Assembly (NCBI GenBank): GCA_030605085.1
Contig: JAUWBH010000055.1
Span: forward strand, 1-31,896
Reading direction: 5' to 3'
DNA length: 31,896 bases
DNA from: Promethearchaeota archaeon
GTDB taxonomy: Archaea > Asgardarchaeota > Lokiarchaeia > Sigynarchaeales > SOKP01
The position numbers and the translations under genes are program-made. Below, piece after piece: positions 16,237-24,313 of the stretch; position 1 is the stretch's first letter; the number at the start of each line of letters is the position of its first letter. Below the pieces are notes generated by a model. The model searched no databases. It saw only the letters and a program-made list of their open reading frames with translations, and was not told where the DNA came from.

Positions 16237-18177
16237 ATGTCATCCTCGGACCCTAATAAAACAATTTCTTTGAATATGACAAAGTTTCCACAGAATCTTC
16301 TAATCCCTTCAATCGATAATGTTATATCATTTCAAGCAATAAATCATATGAATGCGGAAACTTACTATAGGTTTGTTTTTGAAGGAGAAAATTTAAATAT
16401 CACTATTCCTGAAGAATTAAAAAAAGATATGATTTTATTTGGGGCAAGCGACACTAAAAATTTTGAAATAAAATTGGTACCGATCGTTGATGGTTTCGGT
16501 AAATTATCTATTAACATCGATTGGATGAAAATTATAGAATATACCGTAAAAGTAAAAAAAGTTAGAGATACTGTATCAACAAGTAAAATTAACGAAATTT
16601 TAACAAAAAATAATCTTGCTCTTACTGTATCCAAATTTGTTGATACATTTGATGTTGACAATTTCTTTATTTCTATAACACCAGACGAGCTCAACCAAAT
16701 GGAAAGAGAATTAGAAAGAAAAAAAAAAGAGTATAAAGCTTATCAACAACTTAAATTAGCTAAAATAGCTCAAAAGAGTCCTACCATTCAAGCAATTCCA
16801 GAACCTGAATTGACGCTTGAAGAGATTGAAAGCAAGATAAAATATTTTTCGGAAGAAATCAATAATATGATAAAGCCACTCGCAAAGGGATATCTCTATA
16901 ATAGAAATCCTCAAAAAGCGTTAAAATTAGCAACGGATTTATCAGATGAAACAGAGAAATACAATTTCTATTATAATTTAATTAGAGCATATGGATTAAT
17001 TGATATAGACGGAGCAGTCCAAATTATAAAGAGCTTAACTGATAAAACTAAAAAACTTTTTTTAATCAAAAATTTAGCTTTAAATTGCGTAAAAAAAGAT
17101 CTTGAAAAAGCAACAGAAGTCGCACTTTTAATTGAAGATCCCTCCATAAGAGAAAATTTGATGATTGACATAATCTTCCAAATTATTAGTATAAATCCAA
17201 GAGCAGCCATCAAATTTAGCAGTTTAATTGATAATGAATTGTTAAGAATTAAAATTTTATTTAATATAATTAAAGAATTGCACGAAAAAAATATAAAATC
17301 AGAAATTATTGAAGCCATAAGGCATATTATTTACATTTTTGAAAAGTCACCTAATTTGGATTTAACTGAGAATAATTTTACTAATCCAGCCTATACTTTT
17401 TTTAGAGACGCTTTATGTTTATTAGCTGAATTAGAATCTCCTCAAACTGTAGATTCTCTGATAGTTACAACTAATTTAGAAATGCCAAAAAATAAAGCGA
17501 CTGAAGATTTATATAATTTACTCTATGTAATGGTTGACGAGATTAGAACGAGAGTAGACCCTAACCCAATTTTTGCGCAATATTATGTGTTTAATACGTA
17601 TGCTTCGGATATTAATAAGGATGTGAAGAATTTCTCGCTTATTGGAGGTAATGTTAGTAATAATATCCTCACAAAAGATTTTAACTTCAATATTTTATTC
17701 GTTTCACTGTTTAGTTATAATTTTAGTATTTTTCCTATTATCGATCGCGTTTATACAGACTTAAAATTCAATTTAAATAAACATTTTGCGTATTATATTT
17801 ATCCTTCTAAGGAGAATCATAATCAAATCGAATTAAAAACAATATTCAATACCATAAAGCAATTCTTTTTAAATTTTTTAAACGCTCCAAGTCAATTGAT
17901 TATCTTTAATTTAGATTTTATTCCCTATTTAGGTAAACCTACGATTATTTTTGCTTCAGAACCAGAATTATACGAGGAGTTAAGCTCTAAAATAAATAAC
18001 GCACTTGGAAACGCTGTCAATTTAGTATTTGACGATTCCTTATTTAAAGGAGGTACCAGTTTAGAAAATTTAAAACAAATCTTTCCACCCAATTGCAAAT
18101 TCGTGAATTTACTATTATCTTACGAATTTTTTAAAGAGTATGATGTTTTTAAAGCTTTTATTCAATCCTTAATTTAA
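16237..18177 (+). CDS. Large soluble protein of unknown function with helical repeats
   Basis: I do not recognise this 646-residue protein. The first 125 residues are rich in strands (ISFQAINHMNAETYYRFVFE and following). Residues 145-215 are charged and probably coiled coil (RELERKKKEYKAYQQLKLAK). About 215-430 is a run of paired helices with a repeating pattern, NPQKALKLATDLSDETEKYN, DLEKATEVALLIEDPSIREN, NPRAAIKFSSLIDNELLRIK, of the kind that makes TPR- or HEAT-like scaffolds. The last 180 residues alternate strands and helices (FNILFVSLFSYNFSIFPIID, KPTIIFASEPELYEELSSKI). No membrane span or signal peptide. It starts at ATG 16237 and stands alone, 98 bases before the ligase gene. Most likely a protein-binding scaffold. 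Confidence 0.75.
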   Translation: MSSSDPNKTISLNMTKFPQNLLIPSIDNVISFQAINHMNAETYYRFVFEGENLNITIPEELKKDMILFGASDTKNFEIKLVPIVDGFGKLSINIDWMKIIEYTVKVKKVRDTVSTSKINEILTKNNLALTVSKFVDTFDVDNFFISITPDELNQMERELERKKKEYKAYQQLKLAKIAQKSPTIQAIPEPELTLEEIESKIKYFSEEINNMIKPLAKGYLYNRNPQKALKLATDLSDETEKYNFYYNLIRAYGLIDIDGAVQIIKSLTDKTKKLFLIKNLALNCVKKDLEKATEVALLIEDPSIRENLMIDIIFQIISINPRAAIKFSSLIDNELLRIKILFNIIKELHEKNIKSEIIEAIRHIIYIFEKSPNLDLTENNFTNPAYTFFRDALCLLAELESPQTVDSLIVTTNLEMPKNKATEDLYNLLYVMVDEIRTRVDPNPIFAQYYVFNTYASDINKDVKNFSLIGGNVSNNILTKDFNFNILFVSLFSYNFSIFPIIDRVYTDLKFNLNKHFAYYIYPSKENHNQIELKTIFNTIKQFFLNFLNAPSQLIIFNLDFIPYLGKPTIIFASEPELYEELSSKINNALGNAVNLVFDDSLFKGGTSLENLKQIFPPNCKFVNLLLSYEFFKEYDVFKAFIQSLI

Positions 18178-18275
18178 TTAATTTTTATCTAAATCAATAA
18201 GTATAATAAAATTAATTTTAATAAATACTTAAAAAAAAATATTAAAGATTAAGTTAAAAATAAGAGAATTTACTC

Positions 18276-20028
18276 ATGGGAAAAGAGAAAAAGAAGGAAA
18301 AAAAAGAGAAAAAAGGAAAAAAAAAGAAAAAGGAAAAAAAGAAAGCTAAAAGTAAGAGCGAAACAAAAAAAAAGAAATCTCAAGCTGTCGTCTCAAAATT
18401 ACCCCCGGGAGTTTCACTTGGAAATCCTATAGACCGTTCTGCTGATAAACTTTTTTTAGGAACGGATTATTACGAAATCTATAATTGGCAATACGATAGA
18501 GCATGGGCAGAAATGCTGGCTGATGAAGAACTTTGGAGACCATTACCTTTCACCCATGGTATTGAGATGGAATTGATTATAGCAGATGATAATGGTGCCT
18601 ACCCTCCTGGAGAAGAAATGGTATTTCGAATGAAAGAAATTGTGAAAGAAGCCATTAAAATCATGAACGATATTTTATACGAGGGAAGATCTGATTTTTT
18701 ACCTGTTCCTAATTATATAAGACAGAAAGTATTAGCTAGACCATATGGAAAAGATGATGTTGAAAAAGGATATGTAATGGATATAAGATATAAGTTGCCT
18801 AACGATGCCGCAGTCGATATAGATTCTTTTGGACGAGATGGTAACGTAACCGCAATTACTTATATCTTAGAATTGGTTACACCTTATGGGGCTAAATCCC
18901 CAAAGGGGCTAAACCTCCTTGCGAATACGTGGAGGAACTTGCATATTGGGCTTCAACATTATTTTTACTGGCTAAACAGACATTGCCATCAGATTTACAT
19001 ATCATAGCTTCAGCAGTTAACCCCGTTACTAAGGAATATCAAAGAGGTCTGACCCAAAGATATATGATTTCCGTATAATCGGCTACGCAGACCACAATCA
19101 TCTCGGCTCGTTCCGTTCTGAGTTAGAAAAAATACAAGCATATTGTATGATTAGAAATTTTATTCCGCATTTAATCGCTCTCTCAGTCAATTCACCTATA
19201 ATGAACAATAAACCGACAGATGTTGTTAAAGTAATAAATAAAAGAATAACCGCTCCAAATTGCGTGCGTTCTTTAAGATTAAAACATAATACTTCAATGC
19301 TAAGTAATAACGACCCAAAACATTTTATTCCGTACTTAACTTCTACAGATGAAAATTCTAAAAATTATTTCCTACAAGTCGTCAGAAAAGCAAGCTTGGA
19401 AGACGGCAGATTTCAGGACATATTCCCTTTTACTGATTGGAATACTATCGAGATTCGTATATCAGATGCTCAGATTTCAATCTGTCGAAGAATCGGTATT
19501 GGACTTTTAATTCAAGCGATGTGTTATAAAGCGAGAAAACTTCTTGAGCGAGGCACTTGGGTTCCAGATGCGGGTAGTGAGACTATTGCCTATAATAGAA
19601 AGGGCGCAATAGAAAGAGGTTTAATTTCTTTATTTAGGCCACAAAATCTATCGCGGGAATTTCTCGCCAAATACGATCCAGATTTTGCTGAACAATATTT
19701 AGGACCTGAAGACCAACCGATAAGATATATGACTCAAGCGGTTCAAAGAATGTTTTTTTACTTAAAGGATGAGTTAAAAGAGCTCGGCTTTTTTTATTCG
19801 CCATTTTTAAAGCCCCTATTACAATCGGTATTTGGCAACGTTTCTTATGCAGAACCTCCAATCACTGAAGCGGAATATCAATTAAGTTTATTTCAATATA
19901 AAATGGAGCAGGGAGAGGATCCTAATATCTTGTATGATTTAATTTACTTTACAATTCAATATTGTCAAGATCCTTTAAAAAATCCTCTAACGGGAGTATT
20001 GACGCTTCCTAAAGAAATGAGAGAATAA
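18276..20028 (+). CDS. GCS2-family carboxylate-amine ligase, interrupted twice (candidate introns)
   Basis: Glutamate-cysteine-ligase-like (GCS2/YbdK) enzyme that would join a carboxylate to an amine with ATP. A very Lys-rich tail of 35 residues precedes the catalytic part: FTHGIEMELIIADDNG, ITYILELVTPYG, EYQRGLT, ADHNHLGSF, IRNFIPHLIALSVNSPI and TDWNTIEIRISDAQ all match family motifs. These motifs fall in three different frames: frame one to about 18895, frame two about 18913-19057, frame three about 19087-20028. Removing 18896-18912 and 19058-19086 gives one reading frame of 569 codons including the stop, with YQRGLTQADHNHLGS rebuilt across the second junction. Residues beyond the ligase core make it longer than typical (about 370). 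An amidohydrolase follows 33 bases later. The alternative is a pseudogene with two small indels. Confidence 0.8.
18896..18912 (+). other. Candidate 17-nt intron or small tandem duplication in the GCS2 ligase
   Basis: GGGGCTAAA occurs at 18888-18896 and 18905-18913; taking out one 17-base period restores the frame as PYGAKPPCEYVEE. The two copies of GGCT can pair with each other (two standard and two G-T pairs) and each is followed by AAA, so a bulge-helix-bulge can be drawn with cuts after the second A. The inside is very short, CCCC AAA GGGG would compete, and a plain duplication explains it equally well. Confidence 0.4.
19058..19086 (+). other. Candidate bulge-helix-bulge intron (29 nt) in the GCS2 ligase
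   Basis: The best of the set. Outer exon helix GGTCTG (19046-19051) with CAGACC (19088-19093), six perfect pairs; central ACCC (19052-19055) with GGCT (19081-19084), three pairs and one C-C; 5' bulge AAA (19056-19058); inner helix GATATAT (19059-19065) with GTATAATC (19073-19080), one A bulged; loop GATTTCC; 3' bulge ACG (19085-19087). Cutting after the second base of each bulge removes 29 bases, joins CAA to GCA and restores the frame through the conserved ADHNHLG motif. Confidence 0.72.
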
Positions 20029-20061
20029 AAAATAAATTCAAAAAAAAAATCAGAAATATAT

Positions 20062-21642
20062 ATGCTAACAGCAACGATAGAACAAGCCGGAAAATCCGAT
20101 TTATTTAACATGGCTAAAAAAAAAAAAAAACAGATTGAAAATATATTCGTAATTGACTGTCATTCTCATTTAGGGCACGATATCGACGACGCAAGTATGA
20201 TGAATCCTTTAGCACCAGGCTCTGGGACATTTGATTTTTGGGGAAATGTTGAGGGTAAAGTTAAAGCAGAGTTGGAAAATTCCAACGAATTATCTTTTAC
20301 AACTAATCTTAACGGAAAACCTACCAAAATATCGTGGTCTTTTAACCCATATCCATTCACAGATAAATTATATAGCGCTCTTGAGAAATTAGATCAAAAA
20401 CATTCTGATTTAAAAGAAAAATCTAAGTTTTATTCGTTCATTGACCAAGGCGTTTGTTTTCCCTTTCAAGATAAATTTCGCGATAAATATCCTGAAGCAT
20501 TATATCGTGCGAGTAACATTAATGTTTCTCGCTTCACTACACGCTTTCCATTCTCTATGAAATTAATAGGATATTGCCGTTGTGACCCCTCGGAGGGAGA
20601 TAAAGCAGTAAACGAAGTAAAATACGCATGCGAAGCGTTAGGGTTGAGAGGTCTGAAATTACATCCTCGAAGCGAAGGATGGATTGATAGTATTCATTCT
20701 GATAAAGCAATAAAGGTTCTCATTGAAGCTGCGAAACATTCTATGCCAATAATATTCGATACTCGAGGAAAAGGAAGCATAATGGAAATAGGAGATTTAA
20801 TTAGATCAACTAGAAACATATTAAAATCAAGCCATCCAAATTTAATACCTCATTTTAAGGTTATAATTGCTCATTTCGCTCAAGGTAATGTTGGAGATTA
20901 CGACGTTTACAATACAATAGTTCAACCAAACACATATGGCGATTTATCTATGTTGCATGGAGAAGGAGCCGGTAATTTTTTCGAAGATTTTCGAAAATGG
21001 TTTATTTCAACCAATAGACAACTCGTAGATAATCGCAAATGGAGCGAATACTTACTTTTTGGCTCAGATTATCCGTATTTTGGAGATGTCCACGCTACGA
21101 AACTATTGATTTATATCATAAATAAACAATTTTTCGATACTGGAGGAACTATTGACGATACTAGAAACATTCTCGGCTTGAACCAAATTAGGATTCTACC
21201 TGAATATAATCTTCCTCAGGTTAAAGTGGATGCAATCCCTTTGCCAAGCATCATAGTTTCTAATCCATTGTTTGAACAAAATAAAACGAGTACTCACGAG
21301 ATGGCTATTGAAAATTTAGCAAAAGCAATCATTAACAATAAAATTGATATTAAGAAATTTTGTTTACAATTTAAAGATTCATGGGATAAGTTTACAGATG
21401 AGATTTTCTTAACCTTTATAAAAAATAGTACAAAAGAAGAAATTAATTTATTTCTAACAGACCTCGTGAAAAATCAAATTACGCTTCTCGCTCCACTTCA
21501 ACCTAATATGGAATGGAAGAAATTTGGATATAAATACTTTAACCCAGAAGATAGGAGCTTTTTTGCTTCGTTTTTTAAGCGATCTTATTTGGCTATGGAT
21601 TCTATGAAAGCAACAGAATTACTCACACAGATCTTCAATTAG
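20062..21642 (+). CDS. Amidohydrolase-family (TIM-barrel) metal-dependent hydrolase
   Basis: Belongs to the amidohydrolase 2 branch. Visible metal and catalytic residues: His34 and His36 in DCHSHLGH, the strand RGLKLHPRSEG, VIIAHFAQGNVGD, and the Asp in LLFGSDYPYFGD. A segment of about 70 residues after the HxH motif and a helical C-terminal part of about 130 residues (DIKKFCLQFKDSWDKFTDEI) are additions to the barrel. The first 25 residues are partly poly-Lys; ATG 20062 and ATG 20110 are both possible starts, and no clear ribosome site helps to choose. It lies 33 bases behind the GCS2-family ligase, probably in one transcript, so the two may act on the same amide bond in opposite directions. 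The substrate is unknown. Confidence 0.82.
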   Translation: MLTATIEQAGKSDLFNMAKKKKKQIENIFVIDCHSHLGHDIDDASMMNPLAPGSGTFDFWGNVEGKVKAELENSNELSFTTNLNGKPTKISWSFNPYPFTDKLYSALEKLDQKHSDLKEKSKFYSFIDQGVCFPFQDKFRDKYPEALYRASNINVSRFTTRFPFSMKLIGYCRCDPSEGDKAVNEVKYACEALGLRGLKLHPRSEGWIDSIHSDKAIKVLIEAAKHSMPIIFDTRGKGSIMEIGDLIRSTRNILKSSHPNLIPHFKVIIAHFAQGNVGDYDVYNTIVQPNTYGDLSMLHGEGAGNFFEDFRKWFISTNRQLVDNRKWSEYLLFGSDYPYFGDVHATKLLIYIINKQFFDTGGTIDDTRNILGLNQIRILPEYNLPQVKVDAIPLPSIIVSNPLFEQNKTSTHEMAIENLAKAIINNKIDIKKFCLQFKDSWDKFTDEIFLTFIKNSTKEEINLFLTDLVKNQITLLAPLQPNMEWKKFGYKYFNPEDRSFFASFFKRSYLAMDSMKATELLTQIFN

Positions 21643-21795
21643 TTTACTTTATTCAATTAAAAGTATTTACGATTAATTTTAATTAAAAAAACTTTAGATT
21701 TTCCTAATTTTCAAATGACATTTTTACTCATATTAAAATTTTATAAATACGAATTTATATAATCTTTACAGATTTCAAAATTTTTATTAATAAAA

Positions 21796-22419
21796 ATGCC
21801 AAATTCTTATCAAATTTTTAAAGATGGATTGAAGAGATATCCATTCATAATAATAATCGGAAAATACGACCAAATTTTGGGTCCAAGAGCATTATTATCC
21901 TCATTTCCCGTAGAGAACGAGGAATTCTTTCATAACCTGTTGAAAGATGCTCTAAACACTAAAAATAAGTTCGTTATTTTGGACTTTAATAAATTTTATG
22001 CTCAAATTTGTAAAGTTACAATTGACGATCCCAATGCTAGAGGGGAGAAACAATTATACGCGATAATTTTGCTTAGACACGCTCAATATCCTTTGATTCC
22101 AACAATTCACTTTCAACGAATTGAAATGAATTTTCATAAAATAGGCAAATATAAAATTTTAATGGAAGATGAGATTTCTATTAAAGATTTTTTTAGTAAG
22201 ATTAAAGAAATTTATATTAAGAAAGAAGAGATATTACCTATCGAATCCCTTAATCTCCAAATTAGAAGTGGTATTAATACAATTCAAGGGTTTTGTGAGT
22301 TAATATTAGAAGAGAAAAAGAAAAGTGGAATTCTTTCCGAACAATTAGTTATAAATTATGTAGAAATGATGTTGGACTCTTGTAAGGAGATAATGGATGC
22401 TCTTGAAAATACTTTTTAA
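21796..22419 (+). CDS. Longin/roadblock-like domain fused to a HisKA-like helical hairpin lacking the phospho-His
   Basis: A 207-residue protein. Residues 14-125 look like a longin-type fold: FIIIIGKYDQILGPRALLSS opens it, as in eukaryotic trafficking and GTPase-control proteins, followed by strand YAIILLRHAQYPLIPTIHF. Residues 150-205 resemble the dimerisation hairpin of histidine kinases: LQIRSGINTIQGFCELILEE aligns with the usual LRTPLNAIIGFSELL, and YVEMMLDSCKEIMDALEN with its second helix. The phosphate-accepting His is replaced (Leu154), and no ATPase domain follows. Next gene, 84 bases on, is a receiver-domain protein, which suggests a docking role between them. ATG 21796. Fold assignments are by eye; the neighbourhood gives them weight. 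Confidence 0.6.
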   Translation: MPNSYQIFKDGLKRYPFIIIIGKYDQILGPRALLSSFPVENEEFFHNLLKDALNTKNKFVILDFNKFYAQICKVTIDDPNARGEKQLYAIILLRHAQYPLIPTIHFQRIEMNFHKIGKYKILMEDEISIKDFFSKIKEIYIKKEEILPIESLNLQIRSGINTIQGFCELILEEKKKSGILSEQLVINYVEMMLDSCKEIMDALENTF

Positions 22420-22503
22420 TATAATTTAAATAAATTAAAAAGTCAAAAAAAAAAAATCTTATTTTAATTTTTAAAATATTCAAGAATTAGAGATTACGGA
22501 TTT

Positions 22504-22872
22504 ATGACAAAGAATATATTTATTATCGAAGATAATGAAAGAAACATGAGGCTTTTTAAAGCGGTTTTAAAGATAATCCCTGATGTTGAAATTTATTCAG
22601 AAACCAATGGAGTTGCTGGATTGGAATTGATAAAATCTAATAATCCAGATATAATAATCTTAGATATTCAACTTCCTGATAAAGGTGGAATAGAAATATG
22701 TTCTGAGCTTCGAAAAATTGAGAAATTTAAAGAAACTCCAATTATAGCAGTTACTTCATTTGCTATGAAAGGAGATGAAGAGCGAATAATGTCAGCAGGA
22801 TTTACAGAATATATCCCAAAACCTATCAAAGTTGCTGAATTTAGAGAATTAGTCAAAAAACTTTTATCTTAA
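22504..22872 (+). CDS. Single-domain response regulator (CheY/DivK-like)
   Basis: A stand-alone receiver of 122 residues. All signature residues are present: acidic pair Glu9/Asp10 (IIEDNERN), phosphate acceptor Asp54 (IIILDIQLPD), Thr84 (AVTSFAMKGDEE) and Lys106 (YIPKPIK). It has no output domain, so it should signal by binding a partner, as DivK or CheY do. No complete histidine kinase is visible in the window; the preceding gene carries a kinase-like helical hairpin without the His. ATG 22504; no strong ribosome site. Receivers are frequent imports from bacteria into Asgard genomes. Confidence 0.94.
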   Translation: MTKNIFIIEDNERNMRLFKAVLKIIPDVEIYSETNGVAGLELIKSNNPDIIILDIQLPDKGGIEICSELRKIEKFKETPIIAVTSFAMKGDEERIMSAGFTEYIPKPIKVAEFRELVKKLLS

Positions 22873-22994
22873 AAATAGATGCAAAAAAGATAAAACAATT
22901 AAATGTGATTATTATTATAATATATTTTACCTAATTATGATTGTATAATTTTACGATATGTAGAGTGTTGTGTGATTCGAAGTTGAAAGGAATA

Positions 22995-23885
22995 ATGATT
23001 CTAGGGTTTAACGAGAACTACGAGGCGTACATCAAGACCCAATATCCAAAAAATATAGCTGAAAGTTTAAATGTTAAACCATCTGATTTAATGAATGTAT
23101 ACACGCTACATAGGATGAAGAAAAACGAGCCAAATTTCTTTCAAATGGAAATAAAGGAATTCACTATAGCGAGCTTTTTTACTGGTTTTTCGTATAAGCG
23201 ATACGTTGGGCAACCAGACTTAGCCATTACTGTATTTTTATCTGAAGATGAAATTAATCAAGATATACTTCCAAAAGACTTTGAGGGGATGGTAAGAAGA
23301 CTTGCTCATGAAATTTTGCCTCTAAGAGCTACTGAAAACGATGACCATACTATAGATGAGCTACTAAAAGATTATTTTATAAAGTTACAAAATGGAGAAT
23401 TAGAACCATACTGGGAAGAACAATCTGAAGAAGAGGTTGAAGGTGAAAAACTGACGATCGATACTATAGAAATTGATGCCTTTACGGGACAAGTAAGCAG
23501 TGAGGTAGAATTTAGCGAGGATGACGAATCCGAATTGAAGGCAGAAATTGTCGTTCAACCAAAAGATAACTTTTCTAAAGATAATTTAAAGATAATTGAA
23601 AAACAAGAATTAGAAAAGGAAATCAAGGATTTAAAAACAGCTTTAAGCGAAAAAATTGAAAAAATAAGAGAACTAACGAAAAAAATCGTAGATCAACAAT
23701 CCGATAAATCAGAACGAGAAGAATGGAAAACCAAATACGAAGAACTTACTAAGGAAAACGATCTATTAAAGGAAAATGTAAGCAAGTTAACTGAAATGGT
23801 TGCACAACAAAACGAGGAAATGGAAAAGCAAGCGCGCGATATAAGTAAACTAAAAAAAGATTTAGCCGAAAAAGAAATGGTATAA
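22995..23885 (+). CDS. Longin-like domain protein with long coiled coil, ended early by a stop codon
   Basis: The first 120 residues, starting MILGFNENYEAYIKTQYPKN and containing LMNVYTLHRMKKNEPNFFQM and IASFFTGFSYKRYVGQ, have the strand-helix order of Asgard longin-like domains, which in eukaryotes serve vesicle tethering and GTPase control. A charged linker (about 150-210) leads to a coiled coil (KIEKIRELTKKIVDQQ, and onward). I prefer ATG 22995, which has GAAAGGA just upstream; TTG 22983 and TTG 22941 are alternatives in frame. The frame stops at TAA 23883-23885, but the coiled-coil pattern continues in the same frame to 24119, so the gene appears shortened by a point mutation. Confidence 0.65.
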   Translation: MILGFNENYEAYIKTQYPKNIAESLNVKPSDLMNVYTLHRMKKNEPNFFQMEIKEFTIASFFTGFSYKRYVGQPDLAITVFLSEDEINQDILPKDFEGMVRRLAHEILPLRATENDDHTIDELLKDYFIKLQNGELEPYWEEQSEEEVEGEKLTIDTIEIDAFTGQVSSEVEFSEDDESELKAEIVVQPKDNFSKDNLKIIEKQELEKEIKDLKTALSEKIEKIRELTKKIVDQQSDKSEREEWKTKYEELTKENDLLKENVSKLTEMVAQQNEEMEKQARDISKLKKDLAEKEMV

Positions 23886-24119
23886 TCAAAGGTACTTAAT
23901 GAAGAAATTGAAAGATTAATGAAAGATAACGATCGACATTTAGATTCCATCGTAAATTTAAAACTCAAGCTTAGAGAATTAAGGAATAAAATATCGTCTG
24001 AAGTGGATGTCCAAGAAAATCTAAAAGAAGTTACAATTGACTTAAAAAAAGAGATAAAAGTTTTAAGACGAGAACGCGATCATTACAAAGAAATTATTAA
24101 AAAAAAGAATCTCATTTGA
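23886..24119 (+). pseudogene. Detached coiled-coil tail of the longin-like protein
   Basis: Directly after TAA 23883-23885 the same frame goes on for 77 codons with heptad spacing, SKVLNEEIERLMKDNDRH, IVNLKLKLRELRNKI, VTIDLKKEIKVLRRERDHYK, ending at TGA 24117-24119. A CAA-to-TAA change would explain it. A short internal start (ATG 23919) exists but lacks a ribosome site. Read-through or a separate small protein are less likely. Confidence 0.6.
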
Positions 24120-24313
24120 AATATTTTTAGAATTTTGTCGCTCTTATCCATTTTTTCATAGGAAAAACAGAATTAAAAAAAGCAAAGAATTTATGAATAC
24201 ATAATTTTTTATAAAGAAATCATTTCTATATCATTATAGTCTAATAAGATCAAATTTATTATCTCATATATAAAAACATTAAAATTATTAAAATAGGTGT
24301 ATAAACCATTAGT

